Assembly: GCA_032716605.1 (NCBI GenBank)
Contig: CM064480.1
Location: forward strand, 25,906,129 to 25,970,128
Direction: 5' to 3'
DNA: 64,000 bases
From: Paralithodes platypus
Lineage: Eukaryota > Arthropoda > Malacostraca > Decapoda > Lithodidae
Position numbers and translations under genes: made by a program. Below are positions 45,083 to 57,026 of this stretch, piece by piece. How positions within the stretch are numbered: the first letter of the stretch is position 1; the number at the start of each line of letters is the position of its first letter. The notes under the pieces are model-generated. The model was not told the DNA's origin, did no database searches, and worked only from the letters and a program-made list of their open reading frames with translations.

Positions 45083-45282
45083 GATGGCGTCGGGGTAGAG
45101 ACTGATGCCGTGGCGTAGTTCACGTCTGGTGGCGCTGTCTACCACCCAACAACAACAAAATTTTACGCGCGCCATTCGAAAGCATATACGCAAGCATCCG
45201 GAGCCTCAGAGCCCTACCGGGTTCCGCGGGGGGGTGTTTGTTATGGGTGCCTCAGAGCCCAACCGGGTCTGAGTGGTTAAGG

Positions 45283-46784
<1,502 letters not shown>

Positions 46785-47213
46785 CCACTTAGAGTCTTCT
46801 GATGTACATATCCTGTAAATACATAATAGATTAAGGTAAGAAAAACACTTTGTTTTTGTATTTTTGTCTTTTTTTGTACCTGTACCTGTGTTTCTATGTT
46901 TTCTATTGGTTTATCTGGGTAATGAAAGACATTTTTTATTAGAAAAAAAATGTATTTGTATGTGCAATATGTAAGGAAAGACTTAAAAACTTCCGGAAAG
47001 TTAAAAATCTTTATTTTCGAGGCATATTAGGGCAAAATCGGCGATTTCCGAGAGCCATTTTCCAGTTACGGACTTTTTCCAGCTACGGACACCGTCTCCC
47101 CCCTATTAGTCCGTTAAATCGAGGGTCGACTGTATATATATTTCTTATTGGTGCTTTTTAAAGAGTTTTTTCCTAATATTATATGTATTTATTTATTGTT
47201 ATGATGAAATTAT

Positions 47214-47216
<3 letters not shown>

Positions 47217-47245
<29 letters not shown>
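47217..47245. repeat. Poly-T tract
   Basis: About 28 consecutive T in the right arm of the outer TA element. It could be the tail of a lost minus-strand retroposon or simple expansion. Confidence 0.8.
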
Positions 47246-47420
47246 CCCTTCTTCTTTCCTAATACCTCCGGTTGTTTGAAGCTACCGGATGCTTGAATGC
47301 CGGAAAATCGAGGTGTTACTGTATTATGTTCTCTCACGCATAATCTTAGATAGGCTTGTAAGATACGGACTAGATATTTCTATGTTTAACATTAAATTGA
47401 ATTAAGGTGGAAAGGATATA

Positions 47421-48386
47421 CAGTAAACTTCCGTTAATCCGAAGGGCAGCGGACCGGCCCTCGTTCGGATTAGTGGATTTTTCGGATTATCGGACTTTAC
47501 CCCTATGAACCTGTGTATAACGAAAACATTGAGACATTAGGCCACCCAAATGACACAATGGTGCACACACACATATCATATGTTCATGAAATCACTTCAA
47601 AAGTTTACCATTGTCATTGTAGCCTATTACCTACTTCAAAACATTCAGATTAATGGTCAAAGGAATCTGATGATATAAACGTCTTCTTCTTCTTCCTCCG
47701 TCTACTAGCGAGTTTGTCTTGCTCTTGAAGATCAGATGTGGTTCGGGAAGTAATGCCTTAACAACGGCACTTCCCTGAGAGGTTCTTGTAATTTTCCTTT
47801 TGTGATTTTCCTTTTGTGACGTGCTCTGTTATATTATATTGTATTGAAAGCACCCTTGTCTTGTTGTCTTGAAAGCACCCTTGGGATGCTCCGATCACTG
47901 AACTATAAATAGTAGCCTATCGGAACGTCCAAAGGTGCGTTTTCAAGCTCAAGACTAATACGTCCAAAGGTGCGTTTTCAAGCTCAAGACTGAATGCGCT
48001 TCCAGAAAATGCGGTGCAAGCCAGTAGCGCATCGGAGCGTCCCAAGGATGCGTTCAAGAGCAAAACAAACTCTCTAGCAGACGATGTGGAAGAAGAAGAA
48101 GAAGGTGTTTACGTTTATATCAGTAGCTTCCTTTGACCATTAATCTGAATGTTTTGAAGTAGGTAATAGGCTACAATGACAATGGTAAACTTTTAAAGTG
48201 AATTCATGAACATATGATATGTGTGTGCTCCATTATGTGTCATTTGAGTGGCCTAATGCCTCAAAAAGGGGACTTTGGGACTTCTTGAAATTCGGACCAT
48301 CGGGTGAATTCGGATTTGGCCTCAAATTGAAAAATTCGGACTATTGGGAGATTCGAATCATCGGTCGGATTAACGGACTTTTACTG
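47421..48386. mobile_element. Long-armed TA foldback element, copy 2
   Basis: Same ends and arms as 14238-15170, with TA at 47419-47420 and 48387-48388. Differences include a GAAGAAGAAG/CTTCTTCTTC pair placed symmetrically at the inner arm ends (about 47683-47696 and 48090-48102) and a duplicated AAGGTGCGTTTTCAAGCTC. No coding. Confidence 0.93.
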
Positions 48387-48388
48387 TA

Positions 48389-49114
48389 GATGTATTTTAT
48401 CTCGGAATTCCTTACAATAAAACGACAAAGACAAGCGGAAAGAGAATAGCTTGAGGCATACTTTGTTTAAATAGTATTCCACACAGCGTACAAAGTAGTG
48501 TTGCGCTAGCTGAACGGCAACACTTACCGGTATGTTTTATTTAATCTGATGATGCAGGTTCGAGTCCTGGCACGGGTGATGTGTTATTTTTATCAGATTA
48601 GAGAGAGAGAAGCTACAGTTAGAATACTTGTTGAAGACCGACGTTGATGGGTCAACTGTTTACTATTTTATTTTGTTTTAATACAAATTTTCAACTCATA
48701 TTCATAAGGAATCTCTTAAAAATAATATAGTAATTTTCAACTCATATTCATAAGGAATCTCTTAAAAATAATATAGTAATTTCATCCTGGTTTGGCTAAC
48801 GTGGCCATTATTCACTGTGCTTGTTCAAACATTGTTTTTAGTTTGCTGGTCAAGTAAATATCACTGCTATTTAGCCTATAGCCTATTGGATAGGCTATTA
48901 TTTGTTTCCTTTCGTCTAAGCTATTTGTATACAAGAAAAAGCTTTGTGACTTCTCGTATCAGTTGATTATCATTAATTTTAAAATGGAACATTAGTATGA
49001 ATAGAAGCCTAGATATAAAACCCAATGAGTTTCTAATCTCGACAACAATAGGCTATGACATGTAGAGTACCGGTAGTTAATAATACTGTATACTTACGTG
49101 GTCAATATATATAT
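48389..49114. other. AT-rich flank with a 46-bp tandem duplication
   Basis: AATTTTCAACTCATATTC starts a 46-bp unit at 48686 and again at 48732. CAGGTTCGAGTCCTGG at 48555-48570 looks like a tRNA T-arm, but no matching 5' half is present. No gene seen. Confidence 0.5.
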
Positions 49115-50533
49115 TGTTACGTATCTGGATCCTCAAGTGGTTAACTTGATGAATCTAGATAGCACGGAGATATATATTAAGGTATCAGTCACCTGAAGGC
49201 AAAACAAAAGTCAAATCTAATCAAATTATTTCCTGTTGTTGCTTCCTCTCCTTTTGGATCTTAGGACTTGGTATCCTTTATTGACTGATACTCTTTAATT
49301 ATGAAAAAATACTGAAACTAATTAAAGTCATGTAGTATTTATAAAGAATTATTATTAATTAATTATTAGTAGGCTATGGTTATGAACCGAAGAAGTTAAA
49401 TCTAAAGAAGGACTATTAATTCTATAAAAAGTCTTGAAAGATAAATATTAAAGTAAGAATATTTCTGTCTCTTACCCTTTTTGAAATGAATAGATAGTTT
49501 TCTTATATCATGTCCTTTTATTTATATTTAATGTAGTTATTATTCTTGGTTCTTGTCTTACGTTAATAGTATTATTATTATCATCAGGATTAATATCAAA
49601 GTCACATAAAAAGTTAGATATATATTTAATAATTAGTTAAATGTATTTCTTAACCACGTAACATTGAGGTTTGATTATGAGTAAATTAAGTTACAGGATC
49701 GCTTCATAGATTCGATTCAGGTCTCACTCAAATAATATGAAAAGCAAAAATAATATTTTGAAGCTAAAAGAATTTTCTTCAGCTTAGGAAATCACTAGAA
49801 GTAACATTAAAACAGCCATGTTAGTCTAAGGCGATATTACTAATATGAAACAATAGTATCACCGTACTAAGTACCGTTAAGCAATGTAAGCTTAATTAAA
49901 AGAAAATGAAAGAACTCGTAAGTCTTAATATAAAACAATAGTATTACTTTTATCATAACCCAATTACTTAAAGAGTTGCTTTAGTCCACAAGTCAGTCAA
50001 CTAAAATAGTTAAGTACATAATAGTAGCGTTAACGTTAATTCCCAATCACATATCTCACTAACCAACATAACGTAAGTGTTTACACCGAACACACTTAAC
50101 ACACACTTATATAATCTGACTGACAGTCACAATCCCATTATAATACTTCACCCTGTCTTCCTCCAGCTGCAAGTTCACCTTCCCAACTCCAAATGAGACT
50201 GATTTGAATGCCCACTACTCGGGTCTTATATACTAAACAATGATGGTGTAGGAACGAATCAGGAGGCGAGGGATGGTGCGCGCCCCAATCACAGCTCCTC
50301 GAGTTGCGTAGCAGGTGCGTGGTCCAATGGAGTCTCCTGGCGTCGATCATAGCGTCGGGTCATCGAAGTAGTTTGCAGGGTCCCCTATGACGCACGCAGG
50401 TGTGAAGGCTTGTTTGCTGGTATGCGGACGAGCTGGTTTCCCCTCGCTGGTCTGCTTCGCCGCCGGGGTAGTTTGGCACTCCTTCAACTCTTAATTCTAA
50501 CTCTTAAATTAACATACAGGGCTCCGTATGTCA
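49115..50533 (-). repeat. 3' LTR (1419 bp) of the Gmr1-like element
   Basis: On the minus strand it begins TGACATACGGAGCCC right after the polypurine tract and ends CCAGATACGTAACA. A TATA box lies about 300 bases in. The remainder is AT-rich with AATAAAGG and AATAAAAG possible poly-A signals. With no 5' LTR to compare, the limits rest on the TG/CA ends and the polypurine tract. Confidence 0.65.
50225..50232 (-). promoter_or_regulatory. TATA box in the LTR
   Basis: TATATAAG on the minus strand, followed about 30 bases on by TCAAATCAGTCTCATTTG, a plausible initiator (TCAGT). This would place the start of R near 50195. Inferred from position and sequence only. Confidence 0.55.
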
Positions 50534-50689
50534 GACCTCCCCCCTAGAAAAGAGTTTAAGGAGTATAGTACATAATATTAAACATAATACATAAATAGAT
50601 TCACCACCAGATTGGCAACAGCAAGATTATAATGAGGATATAATAAGGATATCACCCAAAGTAGGCAACGTCTCCAGGTACCACATCAG

Positions 50690-51260
50690 AACATAGCCGG
50701 AACGTAGCTGGAGCGTTATTCGAACAGCAAGGCATCTCACAGCTGAAGGCTTGAAAGCGCACTACTAAAGCATGATATTTACCTCGCTACAAGGGAGAGC
50801 TAATTGCCAAAATCCTCTCATTAAGTTTATCTCACTGCTGTATGAGGCCAACCCGGTAAATGTAATCTTTGATCCGTGGCAGTGGGTAGGTATCGTTCTT
50901 TGTGACAGCATTAACTTGCCTATAGTCCATACATAACCTATGGCTCCCGTCTGGCTTTGGCACAAGTATGACCGGACTACTCCACTGGCTTAAGGCCCTT
51001 GTGATCAGCTCGTTTGATAACATAAAGTCAAGCTCGACCTGCAGTATACTCCTGCGTTGTGGTGAGACACGGTAGGGGGATAGTTTAATGGGAGTTGCAT
51101 CCCCTACGTCGCTGTCGTGCAAGGCCAAAGAAGTGAGCCCTGGAGTATCACGGAACACACTGGGAGACTGAGATAAAACAGAGATTAGTTGGTTCGCTTG
51201 ATCAGAGGGAAGATGACATAGTTTAGATGGTAATTCCCCCCAAGCTACTGAGTTATACTG
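50690..51260 (-). pseudogene. Gmr1-like reverse transcriptase (truncated)
   Basis: It reads DVGDATPIKLSPYRVSPQ, LDFMLSNELITRALSQWS, SPVILVPKPDGSHRLCMDYR, QVNAVTKNDTYPLPRI, then after a frameshift INLMRGFWQLALP, where the catalytic Asp of D-L-x-x-G-[FY]-W is Asn. A shifted remnant SNNAPATF is at about 50705. The Y-x-D-D box and RNase H are not found; an internal deletion joins the RT to the 3' untranslated region. This would copy the RNA genome in an intact element. Confidence 0.8.
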
Positions 51261-51399
51261 AAAGTTGGATAGGCTACATGACAAGTCAAAGTCTGCATGG
51301 ATACCTTCAGGCTCTGGAACAGTCTGTTGCGGGTCAGTAAGAGAACTGAAGACTTCGTCCGCACCAGGCTGTCCACAGGTCCTGACATTCACTGCCACA

Positions 51400-52560
51400 C
51401 TGGGAGAATCTGGAGGAGAGGAATCAGGGGACCTATGGTAGGGTTTCAACATATTTATATGGAATACTTGCGTGGGCTTTCTCCTGTCTGGGGTAGTTAC
51501 TAGATAATCGGTAATGCTCACCCTCTGAATGATCTTATATGGGCCCCTGAACTTGGCAGATAAAGGTTGGCCAAAAAGGGGGAGCAGGACCAAAACCTCA
51601 TCACCGGGCTGAAACTCCCTCTCACAGGCTTTTCTGTCATACCAGTTCTTCATGGAGCTTTTAGCCATTGTCAAGTTTTGAGCTGCAAACTCACATGAGG
51701 ATCTCAGCCGGGTTTTGAAATCTGAAACATACTTGAGGAGGTTTTGGTTCCCCCTCCTGGCCAACTAGGCTATCCTGCAATAGTTGCAAAGGACCTCTTA
51801 CCTGGTGACCGAAAACTAGCTCATTAGGGGAAAAACCCAGGGATTCAGTTGGAACCTCACGAGTAGCAAATAAAAGAAAAGGTACCCCCTTATCCCGCTC
51901 AACTCCGGTCTCTGTACAATATTTACGCAACATTCCTTTTAATGTCTGATGATATCGTTCGAGAACCCCTTGACTCTCTGGGTGGTAGGTGCTAGACTTA
52001 ACATGCTCGATACCCAACTCCTTCAGGGACTGCTGAAAAATGTTAGAGGTAAAATTAGTTCCTTGATCACTTTGCACCTCATGGGGGAAACCCATTCTGG
52101 TGAAGAATTTGAGCAGTTCCTTGATGACAGTTGGAGCAGAGGTAGTCCTTAAGGGTATAGCCTCTGGGTAGCGAGTTGCCATGTCCATAATAGTTAATAA
52201 ATAAATGTTACCTTGGGAAGTCTTAGGCAATGGGCCTACAATGTCCACTACCACCCGAGTAAAAGGATTCTCGAAGACGGGCAAGGGCACCAGAGGATGT
52301 ACAGGCACCTTCTGATTGAGTTTTCCTGTGATCTGGCAAGTGTGACACACTCTACAAAACTCCACTACATCTGCACGCATTCCTGGCCAGTGAAAGTGGG
52401 CTCTGATTCTGTCTAGAGTTTATCTCACACCTAGGTGTCCTGCCAATGGTATACAATGTGCCATTTCCAAGATATCTCTACGACAAGGTTTGGGGACTAC
52501 TACTTGATGGACGTCCCAGGCCCCGTCATCGATTGGTCTGTGTGGCTGTCTCCATCTACG
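51400..52560 (-). pseudogene. Gmr1-like integrase
   Basis: The HHCC zinc-binding module (HCIPLAGHLGVR, in-frame TAA, HWPGMRADVVEFCRVCHTC) is followed by the catalytic core with RVVVDIVGPLPKT (Asp), EVQSDQGTNF (Asp) and HPESQGVLERYHQTLKG (Glu), a complete D-D-E set. The C-terminal part, reached by a frameshift near 51765, has FQPGDEVLVLLP and AKFRGPYKIIQR, the GPY/F module of chromovirus/Gypsy integrases. It runs without a stop into the RT frame. Inserts the cDNA into the host genome in an intact element. Confidence 0.9.
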
Positions 52561-52564
52561 CCAC

Positions 52565-53369
52565 AATACTCCTCCTTTGAGGTAGAAACATTCACCACCC
52601 TCCTTCTCACATTCCTCTTCACTCACGGCCCTGGCAGCTAACTCCTTGCATTCTCTATCATCTCTCTGTAGCTCTACCAGGCCACTAGGACAATTTGGAG
52701 GGGTTTCATGGTCATCATTAGGGTCAAGATGAGCCATAAAGGTGTCAGATAAATCCACCTCAGTCACATCATCAGGCACAGTTGGAGCGTCATTCACACT
52801 CTCATCATCCCTTTCATCAACTCTTACATACGGTACATTTCTGTCTGAGGGAACTGCTACTTGAGACATTGAACGTGTGACAGCACACACAGGGAAAACT
52901 GTTGGCATCTCCTTTTCGAGCTCACCGGTTAGTGGCTCGTTAACAGGAGAAAGTGACAAAATGGGGTCTGGTCGGACCTTCTCACCTGCTACATCATTCC
53001 CCAAAAGGAGTGTTACCCCAGGCACAGGGATATCTTGGGACCTACACAAAGCTATGGTGGCCTCACCCTGTAGTAACTCACATTCAATTTCGCCTTTTAC
53101 CAAGTATGCATAAAATTGGCCTCCAGCACCTCTCCTTACAACTGGTTCGCCAGGTGGGCACTCAATGTAAGGATTCACCATGAGGGTGCTAGTAGAACCT
53201 GTGTCTCTCAGAATTTTTACCTCATGCATGCAACCATTTAAACTCACGTTGCCAGATGAAAAAAAGGGACGGTAACTGTCCTGCACTGATGGTGAAATTA
53301 TTATTGGCTTAACCCTAGTGGGTTGCACCACGCATGCTACTACACCCCTGTCTAGATGATTTAAGTTAG
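52565..53369 (-). pseudogene. Gmr1-like aspartic protease and spacer
   Basis: VKILRDTGSTSTLMVNPY holds the catalytic D-T-G-S (Asp codon 53213-53215). It is followed by ECELLQGEATIALCRSQD and IPVPGVTLLLGNDVAG, where I-L-L-G-x-D is the usual flap-distal block of retropepsins. An acidic spacer (DERDDESVNDAPTVPDD) leads straight to the integrase zinc module with no RT between. Open reading is continuous with Gag upstream, so Gag-Pro is one polyprotein. Confidence 0.87.
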
Positions 53370-54275
53370 CTGCTAGGTACTCCTTCTGTCGGGAGTCCTG
53401 CATTAAAGGAACTTTTGGTGCTAGGTACTCCTTCTGTCGGGAGTCCTGCATTACAGGCACATATGGAGTTTGAGATACGGCGGCAACTGTCTGCCCTGAT
53501 CTCTCTGTTCTCTCCTTGGCCCAGCACTGATAAGCTAGGTGGCCTCTCTTGCCACAAAAAGTACATACTTTAGGGGATACGGGAACGTTCCCTCTTTGAG
53601 CATTACTATTAATTTGGGCCCCACCTCTGTTACCATTGCCCTGAGTCGCATTTTTAGTTGGGGGAACAATTCTATTTTGGCTAGCTGGGGAAGACGTTAC
53701 AGGCTTGTGACTGGGTCTGTCAGATTTGTGATTGGGATACTTAAAATTAGAACTAGAATTATCGTAGGGCTTCTTTCCACGAAATTTGTTGTTGAGCACG
53801 TATGTGTCAGCCATGTCAGCGGCGTCGGCAAGACAATCTACCTTTTTCCCCCTTAAATGATAGGCTACAGAAGAATCAATTTTCCATAGGAAATTTTCTA
53901 ACAGGACCAACTCCTTCAGATCGTTGTAGCTTGTGACTTTCTTACTCTTGACGCAATGATTGAATGTTTTAGTCATGGTCCTGGCCAATACCTTATGGGT
54001 TTCTTCTACTTTCTTCTGGTTTTTACGGAAAGATTGCCTGTAAGCCTCGGGCTGTAATTGATGGTTTTTAGGATAGCTTCTTTGAGATTGTCATAATCCT
54101 GCCTAACCTCTGCTACTTCTGACAAATACGTGGCTCGAGCCTGCCCTGTCAAAACGGTTTATAACATAAAAGGCCATTGATCTCTTGTCCACCTCATACC
54201 TCCAGCAACTTCCTCAAACAAATCAAAGAAATCCTGCACATTATCCTCAGTGAAAGGTGGAATGACACTGGTCAT
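53370..54275 (-). pseudogene. Gmr1-like Gag with SCAN-like capsid and CCHC knuckle
   Basis: The ATG at 54275 starts MTSVIPPFTEDNVQDFF; a TAA near 54160 and a frameshift near 54070 follow. The region QPEAYRQSFRKNQKK, VLARTMTKTFNHCVKS, YNDLKELVLLENFLWKI and LADAADMADTYVL matches the helix pattern of SCAN domains (AYRxxFR, L-x-x-L-x-x-L-E-x-F, A-x-x-A-D). The knuckle CTFCGKRGHLAYQC is an exact C-x2-C-x4-H-x4-C. A duplicated peptide (MQDSRQKEYLA twice, DNA 53370-53455) lies after it. The open frame extends upstream of the ATG. Confidence 0.85.
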
Positions 54276-54391
54276 AGTTAATCCCAGAGGGGGAGCAATT
54301 AACCCGGGAACTGCGGGAAGACTCTTAAGAGTTCTCCCGGCGGACTGCGGGAAGACTCTTAAGAGTCAGAGAAAAAAAAAATCAACTTTAA

Positions 54392-54415
54392 CCCTCCAGC
54401 CCCGGCTATGTATTA
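54392..54415. mobile_element. TTAA MITE end, interrupted
   Basis: TTAA at 54388-54391 followed by CCCTCCAGCCCCGGCTAT is the inverted right end of the TTAA MITE family (20859, 21343, 63235). The remainder of the MITE is not found because a CAGTAGG element begins at its TA (54414-54415). Confidence 0.8.
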
Positions 54416-55240
54416 CAGTAGGCTCACATATCTCGATCAATCTCATCTCGATATTTCGCATCTCGATGCCACCTTCAAGCTCTCCCCAATCACAAATCTC
54501 GATGAAAAAACGTTAATCTCGATAGCTAATAGCTAAATATCGATGCTAGATGCTTATATACTAATATAAACAGATTAATCTTGACCAAATCGATGTGTGA
54601 ACCTCACAGTCATTGTGTTTTGTTCACCTGTATACTAATGTACCGCTAGTATCGATCGTCTCAAGCGGTAGTCTAACCTGTCTCTGCCGCTTTCATTTAC
54701 GTAGTAATATAAATTACTTTACCATGTTTTAATATACATTATTATTTGTATGAGAAAAATCTAATATATAATAATAGTAAAGACAAAAGAAAACTTGATT
54801 AAACTTTATACCATGGAAAATTTATTGAAGTCGGTAGATCTAGCGGCCACTTGGTGTACCAGTCACACATCCGCCATTCGCTTGAAAACTTGTATTGTGA
54901 AGTCGTCTACCTGGACCTTTTTTTATCGCATTCATAAAATGCCGGTACTAGTGGTGACAGGGTGAGGGAAGCAATTGCAAGAATTGTTGACGGTGACTGT
55001 GCGCCGGGTGCGGAGACGCAGTAACCTAACTGCGTTCGCCTCGGAACCAACAATCAACCACACAAACCTCTTTATCAATAAATATAAGGTAAAAATAAAA
55101 CTCTTTCATTATTAATTTTATCTATTTTAACATATTATATATATTGCATGTGATTGTGGGGGCAAATGTGAAAATTGACAGATTTGATGTAGGTTAGTCG
55201 GCAAGTGGCTGGAACCGATTGTATTTTTTCCCATAAGAAG
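54416..55240. other. CAGTAGG-type TA element start, then unassigned DNA
   Basis: CAGTAGGCTCACATATC begins at 54416 after TA, resembling the ends at 19843 and 26905. TCTCGAT recurs at about 54430, 54447, 54460, 54492 and 54513. I could not find the opposite end. The rest is AT-rich with a GC-rich patch (54990-55050) and no gene. Confidence 0.5.
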
Positions 55241-55429
55241 TTAACCCCTGGGGGTTAGGGAATAGAATATGCCCCACGTGCCTTCTGCGTGTCGTAAGAG
55301 ACGACTAAAGAGGTTGGGTCGGTGGGCTTGCGACCCCCACCCGGAAAAAATATCGAAGCAAGGAAAAACGAACGAACAGCCTCGGATGCGGACGGAACCA
55401 ACGTTGACGAACCACGACCGACTAAGGAC

Positions 55430-57026
55430 ATGCCTTCGGACATTCTGAGAATGGCTACGTGGAATGTTAGTGGCATGAATGATGGCACAAAAGAGAGAGA
55501 GGTTCTGGAAGTGTTAGTGAATGCCAGGCTGGATGTATGTGGAATGACAGAGACCAAATGGAAAGGTTCAGATGTGGGAGTGTGGAATGGGTGTGTGTGC
55601 TGGAGTGAGTGAAGGAACAGCGAGAGAAGGTGCATGTTTGTTTGTAAGTAGCAAATGGAAGGAATGTGTAAGAGAGTATGGGTCTGTGGGTTCAAGGATT
55701 GTGTGGGTGAGAATGAAAGTAGGAATACAAACGTGGGTGATTGTATGCGTGTATGCCCCGACAGAGGATATACTTGAAAGAAAGAAAGAGGAGTTCTGGA
55801 TGAATGTGGAGGCGTGCCTGGAGAAGTTTGACAAGAACGAAAGAATATTTCTGATTGGGGATATGAATGGTAAGGTGGGTGATAGGAAAGTTGAGGGAGT
55901 GGTGGGAGGGTGGGGGGTACCATCAGAGGTGAATGGGAATGGTAGTGCACTTGTGGACGTATGTGTGGGGAGGAGGCTGTGGATAGCCAACACCTTCTTC
56001 CGACACAGAATGATCCACAGGTACACGTGGAAACGGATGTTGACGATGAAGGATAAGACAGTGGTGGAACGAAAGTCATTGATTGATTATGTATGTGTGG
56101 ATGAACGAATGAAGAAATCTGTGATGGATGCTAGGGTGTATAGGGGTATTGGAGGGGGTCTGTCTGATCATTATGTAGTGGTAGCTAAGGTTAGGATACA
56201 AAAGAAGTGGGTGAGGAGAGCGGGAGGGAGGCGAGAGGAGGGTGGAATGGTGAGGAGGGTGGAGAGGTTGCAGGAGGAGGAAATCAGGGAGGAGTACAGG
56301 AGAGCAGTGGAAAGACGACTAGGTGGGTTCGACCTGGAAATTATGGAGGAAGTGGAGGAGATGAGCAAGGTGTTTAAGGATGAGATCTGTGCAGCATGTG
56401 AGGAGGTGTGTGGAGTGAGGAGAAGAGGATGGGAAGAGAAAGGTACAGCATGGTGGACAGAAGAGGTACGAATAGCTGTGGAAGAAAAGAAGAAAGCATA
56501 TAGAGAGTGGTTGGGTAGCAGAGGGAATGAAGATTCCGAGAGACAGAAACGAGCGAGGTACGTGGAGAGTAAGAGGGTGGTGAAGAGAGTAGTGAAGGAA
56601 AGTAAGAGAAGAGTAGATGAGGAATTTGGAAGGAATCTGAGTGTAAAATGGAGGGAGAGTAAGAAACTGTTCTGGAAAGAAGTCAAGAAAGTTAGGGAAG
56701 GTAGCAAGGGAAACAGTAAGGGTGTGAAAGATAAGAATGGGAGAATGCTAGCCGAGAAGCAAGAGAGAGTCGAAAGATGGAGGGAGTACTTCAGTGAGTT
56801 GCTAAATGAAAGGAATGAAGAGCCAGCAAACATAGCTGGATATGGTATGGGAGGGAGAAGAAGAGAAGTAGTGGAGGAGGAGGTGGGGATCAGGAGGTCA
56901 GAAGTGTGGGAAGCCATGAAAAGAGTGAAGTTGGGGAAAGCACCAGGAACAGATGGAGTGTGTGGGGAAATGTTGAGGTATGGTGGTGAGATAGTGATAG
57001 AATGGTATGGAAAATATGCAAACTAG
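55430..57026 (+). pseudogene. RTE-A1 endonuclease and RT start
   Basis: From MPSDILRMATWNVSG (Asn block) the frame includes VCGMTETKWKGSD (Glu), a frameshift at 55575-55610, IVCVYAPTED, FLIGDMNGKVGD (D-x-N), YTWKRMLT, SLIDYVCVDE and LSDHYVVVAK (S-D-H). A Lys/Arg/Glu-rich linker follows, then VKLGKAPGTDGVCGEMLRYG. Two lost bases near 57000 (IVIEWYGK against IVIERVWKM in copy 2) close the frame. The frame is open from 55290, so the true start may be earlier than 55430. Confidence 0.92.

Larger units (their letters stand above)
34214..45276 (-). mobile_element. piggyBac element (11 kb with insertions)
   Basis: The left end CCCTCCAGACCCGG and right end CCGGGTCTGAGTGG are near-inverted copies. 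The right flank is TTAA (45277-45280). The left flank is TAAA (34210-34213), best read as TTAA with one substitution. The minus-strand transposase is at 39613-45082. LINE-E, a tandem array, SINE-A and LINE-F lie inside. Without them the element is about 4 kb. Its subterminal sequences match those of the TTAA MITEs in this window. Confidence 0.92.
49115..54300 (-). mobile_element. Gmr1-like Gypsy LTR retrotransposon, 5' end lost
   Basis: On the minus strand: Gag with SCAN-like domain and CCHC knuckle, protease, integrase, RT, purine-rich tract (AGGGGGGAGGTC at 50534-50545), then a TG...CA LTR (49115-50533). Integrase precedes RT within one open frame (50832-51764), the order of Gmr1-like and copia elements but not of ordinary Gypsy. 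The RT is truncated and RNase H is absent. The 5' LTR and leader are missing; a TTAA MITE end abuts at 54392. Confidence 0.85.

Noticed and set aside
48540..48590. tRNA-like T-arm (CAGGTTCGAGTCCTGG)
   Set aside because: No matching acceptor 5' strand, D-arm or anticodon arm upstream. At most a remnant of a tRNA-derived sequence.
53370..54275. Host SCAN-domain zinc-finger gene
   Set aside because: The SCAN-like region is followed by a CCHC knuckle, protease, integrase and RT in one element. It is retroelement Gag.
54416..55240. 5' LTR of the Gmr1-like element
   Set aside because: No match to the LTR at 49115-50533. The region begins with a TA-element end.
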